Shown here: positions 1 through 8,556 of the stretch, in pieces | How the letters are laid out: every line of letters starts with the position of its first letter | Position numbering within the stretch: position 1 is the first letter of the stretch | NCBI GenBank assembly: GCA_015143735.1 | Contig: VKHC01000500.1 | Span: forward strand, 1-11,542 | Direction: 5' to 3' | DNA: 11,542 bases | Source of the DNA: Synura sp. LO234KE | Taxonomy: Eukaryota > Sar > Synurophyceae > Synurales > Mallomonadaceae | Made by a program: the position numbers and the translations under genes | Notes under the pieces: generated by a model | Told to the model about the DNA's origin: nothing | The model's input: the letters and a program-made list of their open reading frames with translations, nothing else | Databases searched by the model: none

Positions 1-399
1 TAACTTTCTAAATTTTCTATAGAAATTTGACCTAGAAATAGGGCTCTAAGAAAAAATACGGCCCAGTAGAGCCTACTAGTGAGTGTCCTGAACAGCGATA
101 AGACAAGGATGAAAAAAGAAAATTGTTCTAAAACTTCACATCATCCTCAGCATATGTTATCATATTTCAAACAAATCAAATATCTAAATCCAAGGTTAAC
201 TAAATTTGTGAAAAATAACAACATCGGGAAAGCATTCCTTATAACACATAGTATTGGGTCCTGATTAGGAGGATAAACATAAAATTTATTCGAAAAAGGG
301 GGGGACATGATGAAGAGAATTTTCCTCCTACTAATAAATTTTTTAGAAACTGCTTATTTGTGTCTGCATTACGTATAGAGTTAGAATTAACCCTGCACT
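1..399. other. Upstream region of the membrane-protein gene, no gene seen
   Basis: The stretch is AT-rich with scattered stops. A 61-codon open frame on the + strand at 79-264 begins at GTG, is lysine- and asparagine-rich as expected from AT-rich DNA, and shows no motif, so it was not called. A run of seven G lies at 298-304. The last part is presumably promoter and 5' leader of the gene starting at 400, but no clear TATA element was identified. Confidence 0.5.
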
Positions 400-1443
400 A
401 TGAGTAACTCCACGAATACTGATGACTTGCTCTCTGAGAGATGGGATCGAATTTATCTCAGAAATAGTTTTGGGGCTGGCGCAACTAATATGCCCGGAAT
501 GTATGGTTGGCAATACGCGGCCATGATAATATCTGCCGTGGTGCTCATTCACAGTTTCTTTATAAACGGCACCAAGTATCGCACTGTCCGAGTATTGACA
601 GATATCGCTGCTATTACTACAATTGGACAAGCCCTTATTACCGTACTTAGTTTAGATAACCTCCTAAATGAACGCGAGTCCTCGTACTTATTCAACGTGG
701 TTGGTCAAGGAGTTTTCTCTTTGCTTAATCAGTTTAGTGATAACTACGCCGTTTATATTCGTTACGTATTAATAAATTCAAAATTCCCACGTGCATTGAG
801 GGCAATAACATTCTTATACGTTTTGGGTCTGATGTACGCGACTTGGTGGCCTTTAGACACTTTCGTCCCTTGGTTTGTGAATCTAAATGATCCCTCTAGG
901 GTGAATGACTTAACAACGATGGGTAACGTTTGGTACTATTCATATATGGTCTACGATTGTTTGTTTACCATTTTATTACTCTACTCTTTATTCAAACTGC
1001 AATTTCGCTCCACCATATCCTCATCGTCTCAAGGATACGGGCTATATATTATTGCTCTTAAGGCAATATGCCATAATATTTTTAGCTTAGGAGGCTTATA
1101 TGCTAGCTTCAACTATATGTATTTCGGATATACGTTACAGAATCTCTCAACAGTCTTCTCACTACATATTATAAACTGGAAATTTGAGAAGTATTTCACT
1201 TCGAAACATTGGAACTCGGCATCGAGTAAAGTGAACATGTACCGCTCCTCGGGAGGTCCAGCGACGAGCACAACGACCATTAAAATAAAGGTGAAACCAT
1301 TACCGGCGGATCGTGGAGCGAGGGACAATAATAACTCCAGCAGTGTCATTCGTGATATGAATGAGCATTCGGGAGCTGAACAACAGCTGAATCCGAGTAG
1401 TAAAGAAGCGGCGTTAAATGCGCTGAGTAAGGTCGATGATTAA
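400..1443 (+). CDS. Seven-transmembrane protein of unknown function
   Basis: The product has 347 residues and is read without an intron. The ATG at 400 has A at -3, and an in-frame TAA lies four codons upstream (388-390), so the start is well fixed. Seven hydrophobic segments can be seen, at about residues 37-55, 64-84, 98-125, 134-153, 178-202, 212-235 and 243-259. They are followed by a tail of roughly 85 residues rich in Ser, Asn, Lys and Thr. The short N-terminus contains an Asn-Ser-Thr sequon at residue 3, which would allow an outside N-terminus and a cytoplasmic tail, the topology of serpentine receptors; that topology is inference. I do not see the DRY or NPxxY motifs of rhodopsin-type receptors, nor a retinal-binding lysine motif. 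The protein resembles the orphan seven-helix proteins common in microbial eukaryotes; ligand and partner are unknown. Helix spacing and absence of internal stops make a real gene likely. An additional upstream exon cannot be excluded but is not needed. Confidence 0.75.
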   Translation: MSNSTNTDDLLSERWDRIYLRNSFGAGATNMPGMYGWQYAAMIISAVVLIHSFFINGTKYRTVRVLTDIAAITTIGQALITVLSLDNLLNERESSYLFNVVGQGVFSLLNQFSDNYAVYIRYVLINSKFPRALRAITFLYVLGLMYATWWPLDTFVPWFVNLNDPSRVNDLTTMGNVWYYSYMVYDCLFTILLLYSLFKLQFRSTISSSSQGYGLYIIALKAICHNIFSLGGLYASFNYMYFGYTLQNLSTVFSLHIINWKFEKYFTSKHWNSASSKVNMYRSSGGPATSTTTIKIKVKPLPADRGARDNNNSSSVIRDMNEHSGAEQQLNPSSKEAALNALSKVDD

Positions 1444-1452
1444 GGGCAGAGT

Positions 1453-1474
1453 GGACGAACGTTACGATTCGTCC
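1453..1474. repeat. Perfect hairpin just after the membrane-protein stop codon
   Basis: GGACGAA at 1453-1459 and TTCGTCC at 1468-1474 are perfect 7-bp inverted arms around an 8-base loop. The hairpin begins ten bases after the TAA at 1441-1443, so it would lie at the start of the 3' untranslated region. No T-run follows it, so it is not a bacterial-style terminator. A role in mRNA stability or translation is possible but is inference. Confidence 0.5.
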
Positions 1475-1651
1475 TAATTGGCTTGCTCATAGCTTGTTTG
1501 TTTGTTTGATTGCTTTATTCTTCTTAGTACATGAGAGAAGCGAAGTGCGGTTTCATTCATGGACTGATCCGATGCTCTTGGGGAACTCCTGTCAGAGGAT
1601 TTGTCGTAGAAATGGGAAGTGGTTATGCTTCTAGAAAGAGTAGGTCCCGAT

Positions 1652-1728
1652 AATCAACAGCTCGTACCAGTTGCTTGTATCGAGTTGAATTTTATTCCCC
1701 CGGTCTCGTATAACACTAGCTGTTGATT
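1652..1728. repeat. Spaced 11-bp perfect inverted repeat
   Basis: AATCAACAGCT at 1652-1662 is matched exactly by AGCTGTTGATT at 1718-1728, leaving a 55-base interior. The interior repeats CTCGTA directly (1661-1666 and 1706-1711) and contains a short partial inverse of it (TATCGAG). This could be a large hairpin in the 3' region of the upstream gene, a pair of protein-binding sites, or the ends of a very short non-autonomous element. No flanking target-site duplication was recognised. Confidence 0.4.
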
Positions 1729-2156
1729 TCGATTTTTAAATTTGAAATGATCCTTGCCAGTGATTGAGCTGTTAAATCAATGATATCAGGTAGAAACTAG
1801 CATATCTCACCACCACTGAGGGGGGGACGCGGTGCGCGCCGGCCGCCATCATTTCTTTTCCTCCTCCGAAGCGTTTGCTATTAGGTACAAACAAACTAGT
1901 CGAATTGTGTGCTATGATTATCATCACGACCCTCGCGGCGGGCGGCGCTGCATATATTCTTGTGGATAGCTGATGTCTCCTGTCACTGCTTACCATACTA
2001 GCCTGCTAGAGCGATACGACACGTAGTTAGCAGCATCTTACTGTACGTTTTGAAGGTGCAGTACTAGGATAGGTGATGGCGCGCTAGACAATGATTTGGG
2101 TGGGGGCAGAGCCGCTCGGAAAGAGTAGGAGGACGAAAAGTTCTAGTACTCAAGGT

Positions 2157-2167
2157 GGGGGGGGGGG
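2157..2167. repeat. Run of eleven G
   Basis: Eleven consecutive G at 2157-2167 are followed by GC-rich sequence. Shorter runs of seven G occur at 298-304 and 1820-1826, and seven C at 10248-10254. Such runs are prone to length error in sequencing and could form four-stranded structures if further runs lie nearby; no regulatory role can be assigned. Confidence 0.8.
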
Positions 2168-3500
2168 CGGCGTAGTATGCTGCTGCCGCTGTCAGCACGT
2201 CTTGTTTTTAGCGTGGCTAACTTGTTCTCCTACTAGCAGTGCAAGTGTAGTTGAACTATTTAATAGTCGCAATGTATGTTCATTTCTTAAGAGTAAGAAG
2301 CAAAAAAAAAGGCGATAAGATCCTCGCCCTCGACCCGCCGTAAGAGCCTAAACACCTCCAAACATAGAATTGCAAATTTTCTCTAGGTCGTATAGGTGGA
2401 AATTACTCTGCATAAATTACTGGAAGTGCATTTAAGAAACGCCGTCACGCACAGCGACGATTCTGATAAACACCTCTCCGGATTCTGTGCTCTGACGATG
2501 TCCTTCAGCAGTGATCTTCCTCGTCGTCAAGAGCGTAACGGTCCGGTACATTTCCCCAATTGTACTCCAGTCCGACGAAAAGACCAGCCATTAGGTTCGT
2601 TGGCAGGAAAGTTCTAAGTAGCTAGAATGTACCCACCCTCGAGAGCGAATCTTCTTCGGCATAACATGTCAACTTCTTGTTATGCTAGCCATAGCAGCAG
2701 TTTTACGGTTTCACCAAACCCACTGTGTACTTGCTCGCACGCTCTTGTAAGACATGTGTCGATTGAGTGTCATATTCAGCTCTTGCGCCATCTGCGTGAG
2801 ACAGTGTCCGCGGTCAGCAATGGAAGCTACACGAGTGGTTGTAGTGGAAGAGGAGTCGTCAGGGTGGGGGAAGGTCGTCCACGGAACATCCAACCACACC
2901 GGTGCCGTGCCACCTGGTCGTTGATAGGAGTCATGTGACACAAGTCATAGGAATCGGAGAGTGAATGGTAGGAAATAGCACACGTCTACTAAAACACGCT
3001 CACCAACGAGGACACGCTGACGTGGACAAAACAAAATACAAACCGCGCATAGTCATGAAAACGATGAGCACAGACGTCAGCTCACTATTATTTGAGGTTC
3101 TTCGTCAGAGAGGTGAAGTAGCAAAACCCAATCAGACATGTGTACCTCGATGCTCCACCCAAAAGGAGAGAAGCAATGGACGACAGGCAGGATATGCCAA
3201 CAATAGGTCTTTCAGTTTTTCTAGCTTGGAGGATGACATGTAACTGCCGCTATGCTCTGCCGCGCCCTGTGACAGAAGAAAATTAAGGAAGTGTACATAC
3301 GGTCATGTATAGTAAATTTCAACGAACCCACATCTTCTACATGTAACCTTTTGATAGTAATTAATTTTTAATAGATGGAACACACAGCAATAAGGAGGTA
3401 ATAGAGTGCTGTCATAATCTTCAGAGTCTGAATCCATGTCCTGTATCTTACTTCCATGTTCAAATTATTGAAGATAGAAGTAAGACATATCTAAATAAAG

Positions 3501-3518
3501 ATATATATATATATATAT
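3501..3518. repeat. (AT)9 microsatellite
   Basis: Nine AT units at 3501-3518 sit in AT-rich sequence about 340 bases before a possible small gene at 3843. It is a simple repeat that may be length-variable between strains. Confidence 0.85.
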
Positions 3519-3842
3519 GAAGGAGAAGATACGCTCGTATAAGATTCTTAAATTATCTTATTTCTCAAGGCACAACGAAGGTCTCCGAAGGTAATGAGCC
3601 TTACTTGAACGATGTACTTGGAAGAGAACATTGCTCCGGATGAGAGTAGCAAAGAATATACACCTCCCCACCACACACCCATAGGACCAATGTAATCGTA
3701 TTTCTGCGAATTAGGATTAAATCTGGAGAAAGGGATAAGAAAATGACGGCAGAGATCAACAGAGGTAAACAGCCGTTACGCAGAATACCCCAATTCTTGT
3801 GATTTACAGCCTTACTTTGAACCGCGAGGGAAATAACCGATA

Positions 3843-4100
3843 ATGGAGGTTTGCGAAGATTTCCAGACAGAGTATGTGAAATCGAGATCTTCACAAGATA
3901 GTCGCAGATCTACGTCCATTGTCATGACAGCTGTCAGGATGCAAGTAAGGGATCACGTGTGGTGCTTTCATTGGGATCTGATTATGTACCGGAAGTTTGA
4001 ATTGAGATAGAAGAATATACGGAAAGTGCTTGAGATTGCTCGTTGGAATCCACAAAGATTTTTGAACAAACGCGAGGAAAGTTTGGTATTTGTCCCATAG
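3843..4100 (+). other. Possible two-exon small gene
   Basis: From the ATG at 3843 (A at -3, G at +4) a frame runs to 4007 and meets TAG at 4008-4010. A candidate 66-nt intron at 3945-4010 begins GTAAGG, has a CTGAT branch-like site in its second half and ends in TAG. Removing it would join 34 codons to 29 codons at phase 0 and end at TAG 4098-4100, giving a 63-residue basic protein. The product shows no known motif. The surrounding stretch 3600-4170 has other coding-like patches in different frames (+: 3612-3698, 3650-3802; -: 3601-3894, 3891-4130), so a longer multi-exon gene, a decayed gene or pure chance are all open. Without expression data this is only a suggestion. Confidence 0.2.
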
Positions 4101-4170
4101 TAGTGTTCCATATAATATGGATTTCGGCAACTGTCTTACAGCACGTGTAATGTTGAATGAAATTACTTAG

Positions 4171-4731
4171 TTGCAAAGCCGAGTTCTGTGCGAGTACACT
4201 ACAAACGTATCCGAAGGTATAAAGTTAGGCACCATAAGAAAAAAGATGCATAAATTGAATTACCGTATTGTAAATTTGTCAAACTTCTCCGGCTCTCTCG
4301 GACTCGAAATATCATGCACTGAAACAGAATGGAGTGATTAATTAGCTTGAGCACGGAACGCTGACTGACGTAAACCTCACCCTCGTCAATAATGTATAAA
4401 CTATTCAAGTAGAAATAAAAAAGTATCGAAAAGGAAAATAAAAAAATTAATGAAAATAGCACAACTATTGCGCCTCGGCAGCAAATATTTTTCTTAATAT
4501 ATATTTTCAAATTCAACATCGGAGTATGCCATATTTTCGGCAGCATCCTCTTCATTTAACACATTTTAAACAAAGTGACCGCCACGTTTCTCACGTTCGT
4601 CAATCTTTCGTAACACTGAATTGATCCGAATGTTAACACAATGATGTTGTTCCATTTAATTACAAATTATTTTAATAATTGTATAATATTTGAAGATATG
4701 CTCTGGAATAGACAAATTTGTTATTAGTTGC
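4171..4731. other. AT-rich intergenic stretch before the glycosyltransferase
   Basis: Very AT-rich DNA with homopolymer A and T runs. A minus-strand open frame at 4199-4555 encodes a Phe/Leu/Ile-rich hydrophobic product, but that is expected from translating A-rich sequence antisense, and it has no supporting motif. The final part presumably contains the promoter and leader of the gene at 4732. An out-of-frame ATG at 4698 lies in that leader and could act as an upstream start. Confidence 0.5.
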
Positions 4732-6403
4732 ATGAGCGGGAATAGATTAATTCAATATTTGCTTGGGTGTTCTTTCCTTTCTTTCTTCTTTTGCACTATT
4801 TTCATTTATCGCGGGCGATTTTCCAATGTGAAGGTTACATTTAAGCAACAAAAGTTAGGGGCAAATGTTTATGGTTGGCTGTACGGCAACTTTGGAGGAG
4901 GCACTACTGCACGCATAATAATTCGGAGTATGCTTGAAAACAATATATCGATATCTGCCTTTGAAGTAACTGGGGCTGAAAGTCATTCGAATACTAACTA
5001 CTGGTTAAGACAATTTAATATTTTTGGGGAACCCTCAAAGAATTTCATTGACATATTGTTAGTAAACGCAGTGAACACTGAAAATATTCTTCAAATTCCT
5101 TCCAATAATGTACTCTCAAACCATTATAGAATAGGCTTATGGCATTGGGAAACTTCATTTCTTCCTGCTGATCACGGATCCGAAGGGAAGCACTACAACG
5201 AGGTCTGGGTACCATCGACTTACATAGCGGATTCCCTTCGTGCAACTTCAACATTGCCTGCAACAGTTAAGATTGTAGTCATGCCCTATGGATATGAACA
5301 ACTTCCAAATGAAAAGTTCGTATTAAACCAAACGCTGTCGAAAAATCTCCTTCTGAAATCGCTGTCTGGTACGTTCTTCCATTGCTTCTAGATTAGCCAT
5401 AATCGATGTGAGCCCCATATCCTCCCCTGCCCACTACGTAGGCTATCCAGAATCGGAAGTCGTTGCATTTAAAAACCAATTACAGAGAGTTTTCACGAAA
5501 CCACTATTACCGACGGCTTGGGGAAGGAAGCAGCGACCGCCCACTATCTTTCTCATCATCTTCGATTTTCAATCTGATTTCTTGCGTAAAAATGCCCTCG
5601 GTGCAATACGAGCGTTCAAAATTGCTTTCCCTGCTCACATTTCAGAAAATAAAGAAGCTGCTGTTATGATTATAAAGACATCGAACTCTCGGTACGTCAT
5701 GGATGATTTACATCATATGCTCAGAGAGATCGACAATGACGACCGTTTCATTCACGTCGACCACGTCCTCAAAGACGAAGCGCTACATCTGCTCAAAACC
5801 TCGGTTGACTGCTACGTCTCTTTACACCGGTCGGAAGGCTACGGTCTCAACCTCCTAGAACAAATCCTAGCGGGACGCATCGTCGTCTCCTCTGCCTACT
5901 CCGGATCCGAACAGTTTATGATCCCACTGTACGCTGACACCGCCCCTGAGCTGCGAATACCTGTGACACTGACACACATCTCTCGTCCGTTCGGTCCCTA
6001 CACCACCGAAATGATGTGGGGGGAGCCTGATATATACGCCGCTGCAACGGCACTCCGCCGTGTACACGTTTACCGACACTACTATCGAGAGGTCGCATTG
6101 TCGATACGCGAGCGAGCGGTGTCCATTATGTCCCCTTTAGTTCTTGGACGAAATATCCGTAGTCGGCTCGAAGATATTCGAGACTGTGTCTGTGTCTTGT
6201 GGAAGTATGACCGGGACAGGAAAGCGGCGCTGACGTCACTGCAGAATGACTCGAGTGTAACCGTTGAGTTGAAGTCGATATGGAACTGGGGACCGGAATA
6301 TGACACATGTCAGGGTCTGGTGGAGGACATGAGCCGCACAGTGTGTCTGGAGACTGTGTTGGGATGGAGGGCAGATCTCCCTTTTAACGTACCCAATGAG
6401 TAG
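4732..6403 (+). CDS. Membrane-anchored GT-B (GT4-like) glycosyltransferase, two exons
   Basis: Proposed exons are 4732-5368 and 5442-6403, giving 532 residues. The first in-frame ATG is at 4732; an in-frame TAA lies at 4684-4686. Residues about 6-29 are a hydrophobic signal anchor followed by basic residues, so a type II secretory-pathway (Golgi-like) membrane protein is inferred. The N-terminal Rossmann half shows YGWLYGNFGGGTTA (47-60), IGLWHWE (134-140) and EVWVPS (157-162), as in bacterial GT4-type transferases of surface polysaccharides. The C-terminal half shows IFDF (251-254), RKNALGAIRAF (261-271) and the nucleotide-sugar-binding EX7E motif SEGYGLNLLE, with Glu344 and Glu352. The family transfers a sugar from an activated nucleotide donor with retention of configuration; donor and acceptor cannot be told from sequence. 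The first exon is AT-rich while the EX7E region is richer in C-ending codons. The bacterial-like sequence in a spliced gene suggests old horizontal transfer, which is inference. The C-terminal 100 residues are poorly conserved to my eye. Confidence 0.8.
5369..5441 (+). other. Predicted intron in the glycosyltransferase gene
   Basis: The first-exon frame runs into a stop at 5389-5391 and the rest of the enzyme is in another frame, so something must be removed. A 73-nt intron from GTACGT (5369) to the AG at 5440-5441, after a pyrimidine-rich stretch, joins the halves in phase 1 by completing a Gly codon. An alternative acceptor at 5395-5396 gives a 28-nt intron, also in phase, and would add 15 residues. 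The 73-nt choice is preferred for its ordinary length and pyrimidine tract. A simple frameshift mutation is the other explanation. Confidence 0.6.
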
Positions 6404-7800
6404 TAGTGGTATAGACACTTACCAACGAACCCGCCAAACAAGCGGCCATTCCATTACTATATAATACAAGTCTTGATTGAATTTTACCGTTAGCAGTTGT
6501 GCTTATTTGCGTGAACTGGCGAAGGTTTAGGACGCGGAGAGGCCGTGCTATTGGCGCTGTCATTACCGTCGTTACGAAACAGTGATGATCGAGCTATTTA
6601 TACTTGATTTAGGCTAGCGAACTATTTTACGTGACAGTATACGGGCGATGTGTATATTCTTGTTCTCACCTTCCCTGAAACGGTAGGCAGGCAATTTCAT
6701 AATTAATGCAGAGGGAGGTGAGGATTGACAGCGGCGGTAGTTGGGGAGAGCCCAGTTGTCTCCATGCGGGGGGAGTACTAGTAGTTGAGTTATTTTATCC
6801 ATGATGAAGGAAATTTGTATATGTTATCGTACCCGTTTGGTGTGCTCGTCAACGTCAACGATCTTGAAATAATAACATGCGCGATAAGAAGCAATTTAAC
6901 TTTAACTCGGTTTGACCTAGCTACAACGAATCGTTGCTTCGCGCGTAAACCCTTGGTGATATTAGTATGCTGGCTGAGACCTGGATGACCTAAGCGTAGC
7001 TGTCTGCCACTTCAGTTTGCTTTCAGCATTAACAACAAATAGTAGCTAGCAGAACTTGATTACTAATTTGATTTCTCGCTCTCCCCAACACGAAAGTTCT
7101 TTTCGTTAGAATCCTCCAGGTGTGAATAATATTCCCACCAGCCTACTACCAACGGAGCCTTTATTAGAAATTGTCGTAGTACTCTCTAAATCTCTGGGGC
7201 TTGGGCACAAATGCTTACTATTAGCTTCGTACTTTAGAGTAATTTTTAGTACCTGAATAGCCTAATATTATTTACTACCACCACTCCTGTGGTATATAAC
7301 CACGGAAGGAGGCAGATGGGTTTAGTACTGCAATCCATGAACACCTTGACATGTCAATAATAGTACTAGCTACATCTTTAATCTAGGTGGTAGGCCTGAA
7401 CTATGAGTTGAATGGCGCTTGCTGACTGTAACTAGTAGAAAAAATATAATTCTTATGCAATCAAGAATATGTCTACTTATGTGGGCTGGTATAGGTTCAA
7501 ATCTGTTGGTAGCATCGCTCTTCAAATATTGACTTACAGCCAAGATGCGGGTCAGAAGCTGTCAAACCCACAACTCCAGTTATTTTGACGATTTTACATC
7601 CTAATCCATTATCATAGCCCGCAGTCGTTACGAATTGATTTAAGAATCATGCACGAATATTAACATACGGCATCGACAAAACTCCGCGCACGGTACGATA
7701 GTAGCGCACAAATGAGTACAGAAAAGATTAGAAATTAACCTCAAATAACGTTCCGTCATCTTGTGAAACTCCTCTTCTCCCGAAGCACTGATGCCTCTCC
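6404..7800. other. Stretch without a gene between glycosyltransferase and kinase remnant
   Basis: Only short frames occur here (+: 6785-6988 from a TTG; -: 6614-6802), with no recognisable motif. The glycosyltransferase and the kinase remnant point towards each other, so this is a convergent intergenic region that should hold both 3' ends. A hairpin lies at 7284-7308. A GGTTCAAATC sequence near 7494 resembles a tRNA B box, but no tRNA fold can be built around it. Confidence 0.5.
7284..7308. repeat. Imperfect hairpin
   Basis: GTGGT (7289-7293) and ACCAC (7299-7303) form a perfect 5-bp stem around ATATA. The stem continues outward through a T-G wobble, a C-G pair, one mismatch and two more pairs. 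It lies between two convergent genes; the function is unknown. Confidence 0.4.
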
Positions 7801-8556
7801 TCATAGAAAGGTATATGATAACCGCCTGATCTTATCAAACAATCCCACCAGTCGGCGGTCGATCTCCGCCGCACTACCATCTTCTTCCTCCGGCCCTCCT
7901 TCCATCAAGTAGATCATCCCATTGAGTATACCACTCACCATATCAGGTGACTCCACGTCGGCGTCCTCCACACGAACACGTTTCTTCTCCGGCCGATCCA
8001 ACACCTTCTCAAGATTCGCACATGAATGTTTGATTCGCGTTAGCAGATATTCACCACGTTGTGTCCCGGACGGCTCCCCCGCGTAGACTTCTCCCCGCTT
8101 CAACTCAAAGCATTCCAGCAACATTTCAATAATGGTCAATCTGACATCTTCCCAATCTTTGCAAAAAGCGTTATCCATTATGGCACTTCTGTCGAAATCT
8201 ATAAGCTTAACCTTAAAGACATCTTGACCTTCCACAAAACAAACGTTGGCCACACGTATGTCACAATGAGCGACGCCTATGACATTGTGGATGTACTGTA
8301 CAGATTCAATCAATGCGAGGACATAGTGAGCGACGTTGGATAAATTGACATCATGAGATGTAACATAGTTAAATATAGCTACCACTAAGGATACGCCAGG
8401 CTTCCCAATTATTTTCACCTTGTCGCACCAAATAGGGGGAATAACATAACGGGAATCCTCGGATACAGCTTTCATTTTCTCGTCAAATAATTGAACGTTA
8501 ACCACACCTCGATATCTTACAGTAATCTTTAAAACATATGTATCTTTGACAGATTC
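7801..8556 (-). CDS. Atypical protein kinase domain of the broken effector gene
   Basis: This is the open part of the fusion downstream of the TAA at 8559-8557, about 251 codons ending at TGA 7803-7801. The first in-frame ATG is at 8475, so a protein made from this piece alone would start after the presumed ATP-anchoring lysine (VLKIT, near 8530). The catalytic loop is AHCDIRVANV (His at 8268, Asp at 8262, Asn at 8247), an HxDxRxxN loop. The metal-binding motif is DFD rather than DFG (8199-8191), followed by DWEDVRL of the F helix. These are features of the divergent kinases in Crinkler effectors and of fungal FunK1-like kinases. No glycine-rich loop is evident. The C-terminal part contains basic KKRVR (about 7980) and acidic stretches. 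Catalytic residues are kept, so phosphotransfer would be possible if a complete protein were made. Codons near the 3' end are GC-richer than in the nuclease part. Confidence 0.6.
   Translation of the reverse strand, partial: ESVKDTYVLKITVRYRGVVNVQLFDEKMKAVSEDSRYVIPPIWCDKVKIIGKPGVSLVVAIFNYVTSHDVNLSNVAHYVLALIESVQYIHNVIGVAHCDIRVANVCFVEGQDVFKVKLIDFDRSAIMDNAFCKDWEDVRLTIIEMLLECFELKRGEVYAGEPSGTQRGEYLLTRIKHSCANLEKVLDRPEKKRVRVEDADVESPDMVSGILNGMIYLMEGGPEEEDGSAAEIDRRLVGLFDKIRRLSYTFL

Larger units (their letters stand above)
1444..3600. other. Long stretch without a convincing gene
   Basis: Open frames of 73 to 103 codons occur on both strands (+: 2091-2318, 2396-2617, 2627-2938, 2965-3243; -: 1772-1996, 2711-2941). 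They overlap one another, change character quickly and show no recognisable domain. Their low-complexity, Ser/Arg/His-rich products look like chance translation of fairly GC-rich DNA. The stretch carries homopolymer G runs (1820-1826, 2157-2167), a spaced inverted repeat (1652-1728) and an AT microsatellite (3501-3518). It may hold untranslated regions or decayed repeats that I cannot identify. Confidence 0.5.

Noticed and set aside
343-630. Minus-strand open frame of 95 codons
   Set aside because: It lies antisense to the membrane-protein gene, whose plus frame has clear hydrophobic periodicity and a good start.
2711-2941. Minus-strand frame with AQELNMTLNRHM, faintly like a Tc1/mariner helix-turn-helix
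   Set aside because: No downstream DDE motifs, no terminal inverted repeats and no TA duplication could be found; the resemblance covers only about a dozen residues.
4199-4555. Minus-strand hydrophobic frame of 118 codons
   Set aside because: Phe/Leu/Ile-rich translation is the expected artefact of antisense A-rich DNA, and no other coding sign is present.
5867-6308. Several minus-strand frames of 60-74 codons
   Set aside because: All are shadows of the well-supported glycosyltransferase frame.
7490-7506. tRNA B-box-like GGTTCAAATC
   Set aside because: The flanking bases do not form a T stem, and no acceptor stem or A box could be placed.
8059-8343. Plus-strand frame of 94 codons
   Set aside because: It is antisense to the kinase catalytic region, which has clear motifs on the minus strand.
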